Assembly (NCBI RefSeq): GCF_022458985.1
Contig: NC_061776.1
Span: 3,828,088 to 3,892,087 of the forward strand
Length of the DNA: 64,000 nt
DNA from: Mugil cephalus
Lineage: Eukaryota > Chordata > Actinopteri > Mugiliformes > Mugilidae
Direction: 5' to 3'
Below are positions 22,347-33,760 of this stretch, piece by piece. Below the pieces are notes generated by a model, which had not been told where the DNA came from, did not search any database, and saw only the letters and a program-made list of their open reading frames with translations. Made by a program: the position numbers and the translations under genes. Each line of letters opens with the position of its first letter. The first letter of the stretch is position 1.

Positions 22347-24310
22347 GTAAGAACAAACATTTCTTTTCCTTCACTTGTTTTATTGTAGAAGCTGAAATGT
22401 GTTTAAAGTCAGTTTGTGCTGCTTCAGGCTTTACATGCTAGTTTTTTCCTCATTATTAGAGAATTCATCCTGCAGCCATTGTTACATAAGAAAAGCTCAA
22501 TCACTTCTGAAAACATGTTGAAATCTCACTCAACAACTAAAGTTATTCTTTATTTCTGTAAATATTAGTGACGTTACAAACATTTAGGATTTGATCGTCT
22601 CAGTAATTCTGTTGAAAACAAGATGATATTTGATGTTCAACTATTTCACATTCTTTTCAAGTGTCTATCGATTGTATTGGATCATTTCTGAAAGTTAGAA
22701 CCTTGTCAGATCTAATCGCTGTCACTTATTTTATATGATGTAAATGTGTCTTTAATTGATGATGTTTTAATAGAAAAAGAGAAAACACAAAGTGAATGTG
22801 ATGTTAAATTAAATGAAGTTTTATCACCATCATCAGCATAAAGTATTTAAACATTTGAACATGACTGACACAAACTAACATGTTGATGTGTTTTATTAGT
22901 GATTAAAGTCTGTGCTCTTAAATGTGTCATGTTCAATACATATTGTAATCACTGAAATGACAAATGAACAACTGAAAAAAAAAAAACAATTCAGGGATTT
23001 GGAAATGATCTAAATAATTTATTTCTTTAACCAGAATGATCCCACTGAGACTGAGAAGCTCTTTTTAAAGGGAGTCCTGGTGAAAATAGACAGCAGCAAA
23101 TACAAAACACAGTAAGAAAATGACACAGTTAAAAGACAAAGAAAAGACAAATGAAAAGAAGATGATTCAATTTACAAGCAGGTGATAAAAAAATAGTGAA
23201 TATTGTGGAGTCGGCCTCATGTCCTCTCAGTTTGGATTTAAAAGCTCTCAATGAAAAATGAAAAATATCATTTTATCTGTATCTTTGGTGAACAGTTCAT
23301 GTTGCAATTAGAGTCTGACTTTTAATTCTTCAATCATTTGTTGTTTTTCTTGGAGGCTACATTTAACAGACTTATCTCCATGTTTGGCGTCAAAATGACG
23401 ACGTAGATTTTACTCCTTCATCATTTTTTTTGTTTTTTCCTTGAAGCACCAACATTCACTTTCCCATCTTTTCTTAAATTTCCTTCCTTCTGAGTCAGTT
23501 TTTCTCTTCTTGGACATTTTGGGATTAACTGTTGATATTTCCAATCACCACATCAGGTCACGACATTGACGTACATTATGGGAGATATAGTTAATGATAA
23601 ACACTTTATTAGAATAATTTTCAGATCATTAATATTGAGAATTACTCCTCATGCATATGTTGACGACCATATGTGTGTTAAGTTGTGGTGGGTCAAATAA
23701 AATGATGTGTCAGGACACATTCAGCCTTGAGTTTGACACATGTGATCTACAGTCCATAATATCCTACAATGAAAAGCAGTGTTGAATGTAGATGATGTTC
23801 CAGTGAACGCACCGTTAATGATGAACCATGTGTTCAGGTTGTGGAGAAACAAATGCTGCTATCCAGATGACGTCTTATTGTGGAAGGCCTATCTTATTTC
23901 ACCAAGACAATGTCAAAGTGCATTCTGCACGTTTTCCAACAGCAAGGCTCCGTAGTAAAAGACTGAGAACTGACCTGAAAACAGTTGGTGCATTATGATC
24001 AAAAAACAAGAAGAAAAACTAAGGAGGCCCTGAAAAACCAAAGCTTCTATCAAGTCATCATGGAAAATATTTCTCTTTCTAAACTACAACAGCAGTGAGT
24101 TGATAAAAGAAGACGTGATGAAACACAGTCCACATGTTTCTGTCCAACTTCTTTGAAACGTGTTGTTGGCTTCAAATTCAGAACCAGAAAATAACGTCTT
24201 TCCATTAAAAGTTGAAATGATCCATGTAGTTTCCAGGATCAGACTGAATCCAGACCAGTGCTGTAAGCTGCTGTTGACTGTGTCAATGTGTGTGTGCTGT
24301 CAAACTTCAG
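22347..24310. other. J-C intron of cassette B
   Basis: Non-coding. 22350-22980 mirrors the J-A to C-A intron, and a LINE tail sits at 23010-23290 (inverted copy of 3850-4190). 23290-24140 holds A/T-rich sequence without a gene; 24145-24185 has a short relative of the dispersed repeat end; the C acceptor region follows. Confidence 0.55.
23010..23290 (-). mobile_element. 3' end of a LINE-type retrotransposon (cassette B)
   Basis: Reverse complement of the cassette A LINE tail: 'ctttttaaagggagtcctgg' and 'gatcccactgagactgagaa'. 5' truncated. Confidence 0.6.
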
Positions 24311-24812
24311 ATGAGCAGGTAGTGAAGCCCGTGGTGAGCGTGTACCCAGCAGCATCCAGACCCAACCAGGAGGGGAAGAGCTCTCTGCTGTGTCTGGCCT
24401 CACACATGTTTCCTCCTGAGGTCAAGTTCTCCTGGAAAAGACAGAAGGAGGGCGGCTCCGGAGGAGCTGACCCTCTGGGGAGGGGCAGCGGGAGCTCAGA
24501 GGTCAGGACGCGAGCCCCTCGGGTGGTGGTAGAGATGTCTGTAATTTTGAAATCATCTGCTCTGTCGGCAGGGGGGCCGTTATTCCAAAAAGGTAAAAAA
24601 ACTCTGTGACTTTGCCCAGCAGTAATACGTAATCCTCACTGCAGCTCTAAATTTTTGAATCATTTTCTTTTCAGAGGTTCCATTCTTTCAGTACAAATGA
24701 AGCTGCTCTGTCTGCAGTACACAGTGCTGATAGGAAGAGTCGGGTGTACTTGGACTCTCTCGCTGATGACCTCACAAACAAGGGACCTCCACCAGCTCCA
24801 CACATGTGACTG
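24311..24812 (+). pseudogene. TCR gamma constant gene, cassette B, damaged
   Basis: Exon 1 begins normally after 'cttcag' at 24311 and reads EQVVKPVVSVYPAASRPNQE through FSWKRQKEGGS. From about 24440 it loses frame by several indels, and the second Ig cysteine region is scrambled (24540-24600). A piece of the exon 2 start, after an AG at about 24675, runs straight into exon 3 text at about 24690 (KLLCL region, then 'acacagtgctgatag'), so most of exon 2 and intron 2 is missing. The end still resembles the normal membrane exon and tail. As written it cannot encode a receptor chain. The damage coincides with a local patch of homopolymer-type errors, so a real pseudogene and a consensus error cannot be told apart here. 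Confidence 0.7.
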
Positions 24813-26050
24813 ACTCTTTTCTGCTCCTTTTTCTCCCCATAATCTCATCACTTCATTCCCATTCACCCTTTTTCATCGTCCAGAAATTTTGTTGAAATGT
24901 TCTTCTTTGAAATCTGTATCTGTTCATTCATGTTTGTCGTCCTGAAAAATGAAACACATTATTCACATAGAAATCTCCTTTGACATTTTCTTCCTAGTCG
25001 TCTTTTTTTATTTCCACTTTTAACTGTGACTTGTATAATAATAAAAATGAAGCTGAATCATCATCATTTTTCCAGTGTTTTTCGTCTTGTGTTTTTTTTC
25101 TTTTAATAAATTTTTAAACTCCACCAGGGTTTTTGTTTCACTGGATCCACTCCCAAAAAACCATTTTGTTTTTTTTCAGTACTTATAAAGCAAGTCAAAT
25201 ACTTTTTGCTGTTATTTGGATGTTGGAGTAGTCTTAACCTGGAATAAGCCAATGCCTGAAAAAAATGAGCTTGAATTTTAAATTTTCCCTGAAAATGTGG
25301 GCGGTGGTTTTAAAAAGGTGAACTCATGGGAAAAAACAACGTTGGGCATTTAGACTTTTTGTCAACTTAACTTGGAAACAATGAGAATTTTTGGTGAACC
25401 AAAATGGGGCCTTGCTTCACAACAACATCATACTTTTTAATCGTGTGTATTTTTCTGTGTCTCATTGAGTTTTTTTGGGTTATTAATGAAAAGAAAAGGG
25501 AAACATCATTGTTTATATAGAAAATTTAAAATCTCTCTTAGAAAAATTTAAACCTTTGCAGGAGAGTTCAACTTCTTTTAAAATTAATTCATCAAGGGGG
25601 GCAATTTGGAAAAGGATGAAAGATTTTTAAAAAACAACACATAAATTAATTTGTTTTATTTAATTGGAAAAAACAATTTAAAATGAAAAGATGTTGGTTC
25701 TAATTTTTAATGACGAACATAAATTGTTCTTGTCCCCTGTTGAAGAACCAGGGGCTTCCTGGAGATTCTTTAACCGGCTGGTGGTTTAAACTTCATTAAA
25801 TGAAAAAAACCACACTAACGGTGTGGAGGCTGCAGGCACAAACCCACCCGCCCGTCTGCTGCAGGAAGGAAGCTGATTGGGTGTCAGCAGTTTTTTTTTC
25901 TGTGCTAATAACCACTAGAACAATTATATCTCTCTGAAACACTCACTGCCTCCCCTCCCTTTTTCTTGTTTACTTAAACCTTTTTTTCCCCGACCCCACC
26001 CCCACAGAGTTGAAGTGGGTCCCCTCATGTCTGGTAAAAATGTTCAGGGA
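24430..26050. other. Low-quality sequence patch
   Basis: Compared with the clean copies at about 590-1900, 40440-41650 and 61330-62590, this stretch (their inverted counterpart) has many lengthened homopolymers and small indels in A, C, G and T runs, for example around 25080-25200 and 25970-26000. The sequence is clean again from about 26060. This looks like poor consensus rather than natural divergence. Confidence 0.65.
25790..25990 (+). promoter_or_regulatory. Conserved 3' block of C-B, damaged copy
   Basis: Inverted and error-ridden copy of the block 3' of C-A, C-D and C-F. 'actaacggtgtggaggctgc' (with the TAACGG MYB-type core), 'ctgcaggaaggaagctgatt' and 'aataaccactaga' remain recognisable. 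Confidence 0.4.
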
Positions 26051-26059
26051 GGTTCTGAT

Positions 26060-26820
26060 GCTCTTTACAGTTTGAAATAAACAATAACAACATTAATTAA
26101 ATGTGATTTTATTGATCAGACACCTCTGTGATTAATGAGTGATTAGGATTTATCCACTAACAGGTCCAGTTAGAGGACCACGAACTTTCAGTGTTCAGCT
26201 CTCAAACAATTTCCAGTGATGCTCTGACCTGCTGCTAATGCTAATGCTAATGCTAATATAAATTTGGTGTGGTTTATTTTAATTGACAAAGAGCAAACAA
26301 ACAGCAGTGGCTTCTGTTGCCTCAGACCCTGATAAAAACAAAAAACATAACCCTTCTCAGAGCCTAGCGCACATGTCCCATTCTTCCTTTATATAAAAAC
26401 TGTCCAAATATCCATGAATAAATTTGTATAATCGTCATTATTAAAAAATAAACATTAAACATGTTTTGTTGACGTTTAACGCAGCATTTTAAACATTTAC
26501 TGCCTTCTACTGGCCAAAGGGAGGAACTGCAACACTTAGGTTACCATAGAGCATGAAGTAGATATACAGTCAATAGTGAGATGTGATAGAATAAAATGCA
26601 CTTCCTCTATGGACTTAAAGAGTATCTGCAAGTATATCATGAATGATATAATTTGTTTTGATCTATTACAGCTTTCAAAATTATGGAAAATGGTGAAAAA
26701 ACATTTAATACTATTTCCCAGAATGCTTTACTTCATTCAAGTATTCAAAATGGTTGCCAAGCCGTTTCCAAGCCTCTCCACTTACAAAATTGATGCTCAG
26801 ATGTAGTTTCAAATACCATT
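26060..26820. repeat. Outer flank of cassette B
   Basis: Non-coding. 26060-26330 is the inverted match of 61020-61290 outside C-F, including a four-unit GCTAAT run at about 26232-26257. 26265-26560 is the direct match of 49146-49337. 26540-26690 is interrupted by the hAT insertion in the other copy. Confidence 0.6.
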
Positions 26821-27356
26821 GAAGGCCTTTCATTTTGGAGGGAGTTTTACCCTTTGATAACAGATCACTCTCCGCTTTGGCATTACAGATGTTGGTGTAT
26901 TGTTGCAGTAAGTCTTTGCTGTATTAGATTTGGTTTTGGGTGAAGTGGCTGTGGGAGTTTGCCCTTGATTTCCCATTAACAGTTTTGACTTTGACTTTAC
27001 CTGGAGGTTTTGGCTACGCCTGAAGTGACACTGATTCACATTAGACAGCCTGCAAATGAGCTTGCATGGAAGTTTGCAGCAGTTCCTTTTATTTCCTAGT
27101 GTCACTCTGTTCTTCACAAGTTGCAGAGGATGTCACAAGTTCAAAGACAGTTTTTTAATTTGAGTAACTGCCTTTATCTTGTGAACTGAGGAAAAAGGTG
27201 ATGGTAGTTTGGCTCGTTTACTTGAAGCAGATGGTTTGAATCTTTGACAAAGGATAATTCTGGGAAGGACTGCTTGCTTGTGTGTATATATCTGGCATAC
27301 GGAGGGGTTCAGAGGAGCTGTCCAGTGCTGGAGTTACCTTTTTTAAGGTTCTTTTA

Positions 27357-27394
<38 letters not shown>

Positions 27395-29466
27395 TGTCTT
27401 AATGGTCTTAATGGCGGGTATGTTCTTGCTTTTTTTTTCTTGTTTCTTTCTTATGGTTTTTATTTGTGAAGCATTTTGTGTTGCATTTTCTGTTATTGCA
27501 TGAAATGTGCTATATAAATTAGGTTTGATTTGATTTGATTCTCCCTGTGAAAGCTTGGCAGTAGAGAAGGGTTCAGAGGAACTGTCCAGTTCAGAGGAAC
27601 TGTCCAGTGCTGAAGTTACCTCTCCCTGTGAGAGCTTGGACATAGAGAGGGTTTCAATGACAAAACAAGAAGGACTGCACCGATGACACCTGTCCCCCTT
27701 GCCTTTACCTTGGCACAAGCTCGGTGTTGACATTGTTGGCCAAAAGGGGAATGTTGTAACTGAGAGCACCATAACATTAACAGATAATGGCCCGGCCCAC
27801 AGTTTACTTCCTCAGAACTGTCCTCTTTCCTGGAAGAGCAACATATACAACACATCAAGACCATGATCTACCATCCATAAGGAAAGTAGAGAGGCTGAAT
27901 AGTGTGGTATCCTTACTGCTCAGAGAGAGAAATCTCCATGTCAAGCTCATATCACTGAGTTCCTGCAAGTCTATAGAGCTTCACTACATGCAACCATGGC
28001 GATATCACACTTCAAACTCAAGTATGGCAGAAAGATGGGAACCAAACTCTGCTTGAGAACATGAATTGAGAGGCAGAGTCAAAAAGAAACAGGTACACAT
28101 GAAAACATGCACTGATGCCAAGACACGTGTCAAGACTCCTTAGCTACACCCAGGAAGCCTTGTAAACTCCGTCAAGAAAGGAACACAAACATAAAAACAC
28201 AACCATTTGCACTCACACACTTTTAGAGTCACCAATTAGCCTAAGAAACATGTTCTCCCTGTCTGATTAACCGCGGCGCTGACGAATAACCCAAGAAACA
28301 CGGTCGCAGAAGAAGAAGGTAAACAGAGCTGGTAGAAGAACCACCTGAGGGATAGCGCCATCTTATCTGCACCATAAGAAACACACACATTATGTACGAC
28401 ACTAAAAAAGCTGAACTGTCTCATCTAAAAAACTAATCCAACTGGTTGTTGTTTTAAATGCCAGCCTGACTCATGAACGAGTGTGGTTTATTATATGGTC
28501 CTGTTTATTCTCCGTTACATGTAAACTGGGACAAGGGCCACAATCAGAAAGTCGATTATTGAGCAAAGCTCAATTAAGCCGTGCATGTAAACGTACTGAG
28601 CGCTCACCACCAAGTGTAACCATAGTGTTATGACTGTGGTCATTTTACAGGGCTGTCGTGTGTGCTGCATGTGTGCTGTGTTTTTTCTTTGTTTTTAATC
28701 CCATATGCAAATAGGACTGTGCCAGAGGTGATTGGGAGAACGGGCCACACCTAACTTGTGATTGGCTGCAACTGGATGCTCACCCGCCTCATAAGGAACC
28801 AAGATGGCAGCCGTCTGGGGGCAGCAGGCTCCATCCTTTTCATCCTCCTCATCTCCCAACAGGCCACAACATTGTACCAAAGCTTGATGGGTTTGTTTCA
28901 GTTACCTTTGAATACATATACTGTATGTAATATTGGATTTTTTTTTTAACTGAAGACTAAATGTATTTACTCTGACACAATATTTAAATCATTGTGGTTA
29001 TAGAAAGATTTTTTCTATAAATTAGTGTCATTGTCTTCTGTCTTCAGTCGAAGGTTTAAAGTCTGCACCAGAATAACGAACATATCAACAAGGAACCAAA
29101 GATTTACTCCCTGTTTCGTCCAGACCTTCACAGTGGGACACCAGGCGGAAGTAGTGATGGAGAAACCGAAGCTTTCTGGAACACTGAATCAATCTGAAGC
29201 AATTGTGTTAAAATGGTTCAGTGTTTCAAAGCATTTGATACAATTAAATGTACGACATCTGCTGGATCAAAGTATACATAGCATACTATGTGAGCACAAA
29301 GGGTCGTAAAACAGTGAGGCACTGTTCAAACTTCAAACTTTATTTATTTATTTATATAGCACTTTTCATAGTGAAAAGCATCCCAAAGTACTTTACATAA
29401 GCAGGGGCATCCACACCTAGGGGTCCCAGCCTCTTAACCATAGGGACATTGCTAGGATCACCCTGA
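26821..29466 (+). repeat. Composite dispersed repeat, copy 1
   Basis: Direct counterpart of about 51680-54480 and inverted counterpart of 59695-60940. It contains the 'gagctgtccagtgctg' units (27314, and variants to 27610), a poly-T run at 27361-27391, a LINE-type 3' tail 'gtgctatataaattag' with TTTGA units (27508-27540), and the conserved block 27780-28060. Across 28670-29300 lies 'aaccaagatggcagccgtct' and a 270-base segment (about 28829-29098) that is absent from copy 2. It ends at the gap in a common fish repeat beginning 'ttatttatatagcac'. The open frames across it are not conserved between copies, so I call no gene. Confidence 0.55.
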
Positions 29467-29966
29467 NNNNNNNNNNNNNNNNNNNNNNNNNNNNNNNNNN
29501 NNNNNNNNNNNNNNNNNNNNNNNNNNNNNNNNNNNNNNNNNNNNNNNNNNNNNNNNNNNNNNNNNNNNNNNNNNNNNNNNNNNNNNNNNNNNNNNNNNNN
29601 NNNNNNNNNNNNNNNNNNNNNNNNNNNNNNNNNNNNNNNNNNNNNNNNNNNNNNNNNNNNNNNNNNNNNNNNNNNNNNNNNNNNNNNNNNNNNNNNNNNN
29701 NNNNNNNNNNNNNNNNNNNNNNNNNNNNNNNNNNNNNNNNNNNNNNNNNNNNNNNNNNNNNNNNNNNNNNNNNNNNNNNNNNNNNNNNNNNNNNNNNNNN
29801 NNNNNNNNNNNNNNNNNNNNNNNNNNNNNNNNNNNNNNNNNNNNNNNNNNNNNNNNNNNNNNNNNNNNNNNNNNNNNNNNNNNNNNNNNNNNNNNNNNNN
29901 NNNNNNNNNNNNNNNNNNNNNNNNNNNNNNNNNNNNNNNNNNNNNNNNNNNNNNNNNNNNNNNNNN
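29467..29966. other. Assembly gap, exactly 500 N
   Basis: A run of 500 N, a fixed placeholder length. The left side ends within a dispersed repeat; the right side starts in very poor sequence. True size, and the order and orientation of the flanks, are unknown. Confidence 0.98.
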
Positions 29967-32900
29967 ATACCTAATTTTCCCCTTTTTGGGTGAATTAAAA
30001 TAACCTACCCACCTGAGGTTTTTAAGGGCAAAGGAAGTTTTTTTTCCCGCACAGTAATAAAAATCCACAAGTGTTATCCCCTCCATCTCCAACTGTGGGG
30101 AAAAAATATTCGTAAAAATGTGGAAATATATGCGTCTTTAAGGAAAACAGCATTTAATTTTTGGGGGTTGAACCTGCCCTCCTACAGACAGTGCTGATCG
30201 AGGTTTTGCCTATTAAAAGTCCGGGTCTAAATTTTTATAGAGGGGGCCCCTATTTACGGGCAAATCTGGTTATTGGCTTTCCCAAAATTTGTTTAAAAAA
30301 ACAAAAATCAAAATATAAAAATTACTATAAAAATATGAATAGGATTTAATTAACCCTTTAAAACCACAGCTGATTTACCAAAAAAAAATCTCTGAAGGTG
30401 GGTATGCAAAAGTAACCCCTCCCTGCCCCCCTTCCCCTTTTAAGACAGGGTTTAAAAAACAAACCCGGAAATGAGGGCCAAAATCTAACTCTAGACTCGA
30501 TGAGGAAAACCTCGGTATCCCACCCAACTAAAATTTTTATTTTTGATCTGTAAAGTTTTAAACCCCCAAAAAACACACAAAAGACAAAAGTTTTAAAAAG
30601 GAAGGGGATATTTTTTACAAAAATCTTTAACCCTAATTGAACCCAAAAAACAAAAAAAAAAAAATAAAATACAAGTAACAAAAACCTCTAGATCTCAGGT
30701 TTCAGAAAAGCAAACGTCCCCAAAGTTCAAAAAGAAAAAAAAAACCCAGGGAAAAAATGGAAAAAAAGGGCCAAAAAAATAAAAAAAAAAAACGATGCAC
30801 TCAAAGTCCTAACCCCCCTCCTTTAACAGGAACGTCCAATGGAAGTATCACCGGGGAAGATGAAATGTGGATGGAGAAGGATGACCTCACGTCCAAGGGA
30901 AAGTAGCCCCTGGGATGGGGGATGGGGGGTGGATGACAGGGTAGGAACCAAGGAAATGAGGGCCCCCTGCGAAGGACTCAAAAAAAAAAAACCCCCCTAC
31001 ACAACCATGCAGGAAAATGATCTCATTTAGTCCCCTAAAAAAAAGGTTCCCAAATCGAAAAGTAAATAAAAAAAAATGTACTACTTTTCCCGTGTAAATT
31101 TCACTTTTTCCCTTTTACTACCATTTTCCCCTGAAATTTTTTTAAAATCTATCTTAAATCAAAAGTAACCAAAAAAATGAATTCACATAAAAAATTTTTA
31201 AAATAACTCTGTTTTCCCCCCCTCTCTTTTTTAACATAAAACCCTATTTTCACCTGAATTACATTAACTTTTCTATTCACAACAGTAAAAAAAAACACCA
31301 TTTTAAATCAACACACTCAAATAGCTTAAACTGCATGAATTTTTTTCCCGCCGAGGCCCAAACACTTTATTAGCCCTTTCATTACCTGCACCAAGCCCAA
31401 ATATCAAGAGTTTTTCTCACGTAATAAAAAACAACAACACAAATTCATAAAAGCACAAAACCCCTATCCCCTTTTGAAAACTAATACATTAAACCCCAAA
31501 AATGTTTCGAGTTTTTTCCCGAAAGGTTTTAGAAAAAGAGTTTTTGGCTAACTTAAGTTATTTTTTATTTTTTAGCACTCTGATAGCAAAATTTGCATGC
31601 AAAAGTAAAAAATCGATCGTTACTCCCCCCGGGAAAACAATTGGGTTTTCAAAAGTTTACGCTCCTACCCCCGAAATCGCAGCTCGCGATAGTCCCTTTT
31701 CGTTTAGTTTCATGACTTCCCGATTTTTTTTTTCATTTCAATTCTTACTTTTCCCCCTTTTTTTCTCTTCTCAAAAATCTACAAACGCACCCAAAGCATC
31801 GGGGGATTTGGGCTTGCAAAATTTTTGCTAAAAAACATGCACACACCTGTCAGCTTTTGGCCCCCACTAAAACACGCCCCAAAGACTGCCACCCTCCCGT
31901 TAAAGGGGGATTAAAAAACATATCAGTTTTTTTTTTTAGGGGAAGATGTTTTTTTCGCTCCCTCTTGTGAAAAAAAAGTCATGCATTTAATTTTGAGGGA
32001 AACATTTTTGAACATAATAGATCATATTAAAAATAAAATTTCCAAAGGGAACTACAATTAACTGGGGTTAAAATAACCCTGGTTACATGAGCCCGCCCAA
32101 CATGTAATCTATTTTTGTCTTTTTTAATCTATAAAATTTAAAAAACTTAATAAGTTTAGGGAATTTTTGGCCTTTTTTGGTTAAAAAAAACCCCTATTTA
32201 AAGGGCCCAAAACCCCAAAATAAATTTAATGCTGTTTATGAATAGTTTGGAGCTCATTCATGGTCTTGGTCTCCTTTTTAAAGCTGAACTTTTTGAAATT
32301 CTACACAAAAGTCAAATCACTCTAAATGGTTTTGGGTTTTTGGAAAAATCAAGTTGGGACACAGTTTTTAAAAAAAAGAAATTTTTGGGTTCACCTGAAT
32401 TTTTTTATTCCCTTTATTTTTTGCTGTCTTTGCCTTCCCGAGGAAACTGAGTACAGATCCTTTATCTGGATAACCTTAAATTAACATAGAAAAAAGTCCC
32501 TTTTTTAAAAAAATAAAAATGATCAAAAAATGAGTTCTTTTTCCTTATTTTTTTAAGTTTTTTAACCCGGTGTTTCCCAAAATGAAACCCTTCAGACACA
32601 AAATTTTTAATAAAAAAAACCAAACCCTTGAGCCACTGAAAAAGGGGACATTCAGAGGAAAATTTTAAACTTGTAAAACCCGATTTTCTTTTTAGAGAGC
32701 AAGTGGCCCTAATTTTTGGTTTTTAAAAAGCACTATTTGGGTTCATGAAACATCAATCATCCCCAAAACTGGCTGCAATTGGTTTTAGTCCGTGGCAAAA
32801 AAAAGGGGGAGGGGGCCCTTTTTTTTCAGCACTGGGCTCTCAATTTGGGTTCTGAAGGCGTTGACCCGGAAAATAGTAGCTCTTTAAAAGGGGTTTATTA

Positions 32901-33499
32901 GGTGTCAATCAAAATGCAAGTTCAGGGGGGCCCCCTTTTAAACCCAAAAAACACATAATGCCCCGGGAAAAAGAAACCAAATGGTTAAAGTCAAACCCCC
33001 CCAGTTTGGGAAACCAAGGGAAAAAAATGGGGGCCCCGGGGTCCCTTTGAGCACTTTAAGACTGTTTTTTTTGCTCCACAAAAACTGGGGCATTTTTTAA
33101 ACAAGCCCGCCACCCAAAAACTCCAAACCCCTGACCTCCAGGATTTCACAGAACCCTAATTGCCTTCATCACAAGTGTATGGACCCATGTCACCACCACT
33201 AAGTTCATCACTGTCTTCCAATTTAGAAGCCGAGGCTGACAGGGGAGGTCCCACAGGCTACTGAGGGTCGGGAACACTTCCTTGATCTGGGATGAGGAAA
33301 AGCCTGAGGACAGCAAGGGCCAACCACCTCCGGGGGCATCAGAGAAAGGGCCCAAAAGGGACACTCCAGGGGGATCACCACAACTTTAGCAACAGCAAGG
33401 GCACCAGGAGTCCCCCTGGGAGGAAAAACAAAATACATTTCGCACTAAAAAACCCCCTCCACAGACCTGTGCCCGCTCCAAACCCCCTGCTGAGGCCCC

Positions 33500-33760
33500 A
33501 AAAGATTCTTCATATTGAAAAAGAAAAGGTGAATTACAAAAGGGGTTTTAATCATCCCAGGAAAAATGATTTTTCCCACTTTTGTGTAATCAGAAAAGGG
33601 GGTGAGTTAAGACAGAGAAAAAATTAAAGTTTTGATCATTCAGCCTCCAATACTGCTTCTGTTAAAAAAGGGGAAAACCCCCCAGGAAAATGATGTGGAC
33701 ACCTGAACAAAAAACCCAAAAGATGAACAGGATGTCAAACAGTTTTTTGGACAGGAAAGA
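33500..33760 (+). pseudogene. TCR gamma variable gene V-C, only 3' half readable
   Basis: The 3' half of a V exon is recognisable: 'tttaatcatccca', 'tgtgtaatcag', 'gatcattcagcctcc' (framework 3, DHSAS) and a degraded Cys region, followed by 'gatgtgg', 'cctgaacaaaaaac' (nonamer-like) and the usual 3' flank with 'gatgaacag'. The heptamer is not intact (around 33681-33685), and the frame is broken. It resembles V-E more than V-D in framework 3. I could not find the leader or the 5' half in 32900-33500. Because of the sequence quality I cannot say whether the real gene is functional. Confidence 0.6.

Noticed and set aside
1909..24812. Immunoglobulin light chain cluster
   Set aside because: Cassette layout resembles fish IgL, but the C gene has separate connecting-peptide and membrane exons with a buried lysine, which light chains lack.
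29352..30092. 246-codon frame spanning the N gap, and similar ones at 59099-59831
   Set aside because: Made mostly of unknown residues from the gaps; not evidence of coding.
33292..33627. Frames in 30-40 kb as genes (for example 33292-33627 and 33690-34118)
   Set aside because: They are produced by homopolymer errors and stretched runs; no known domains.
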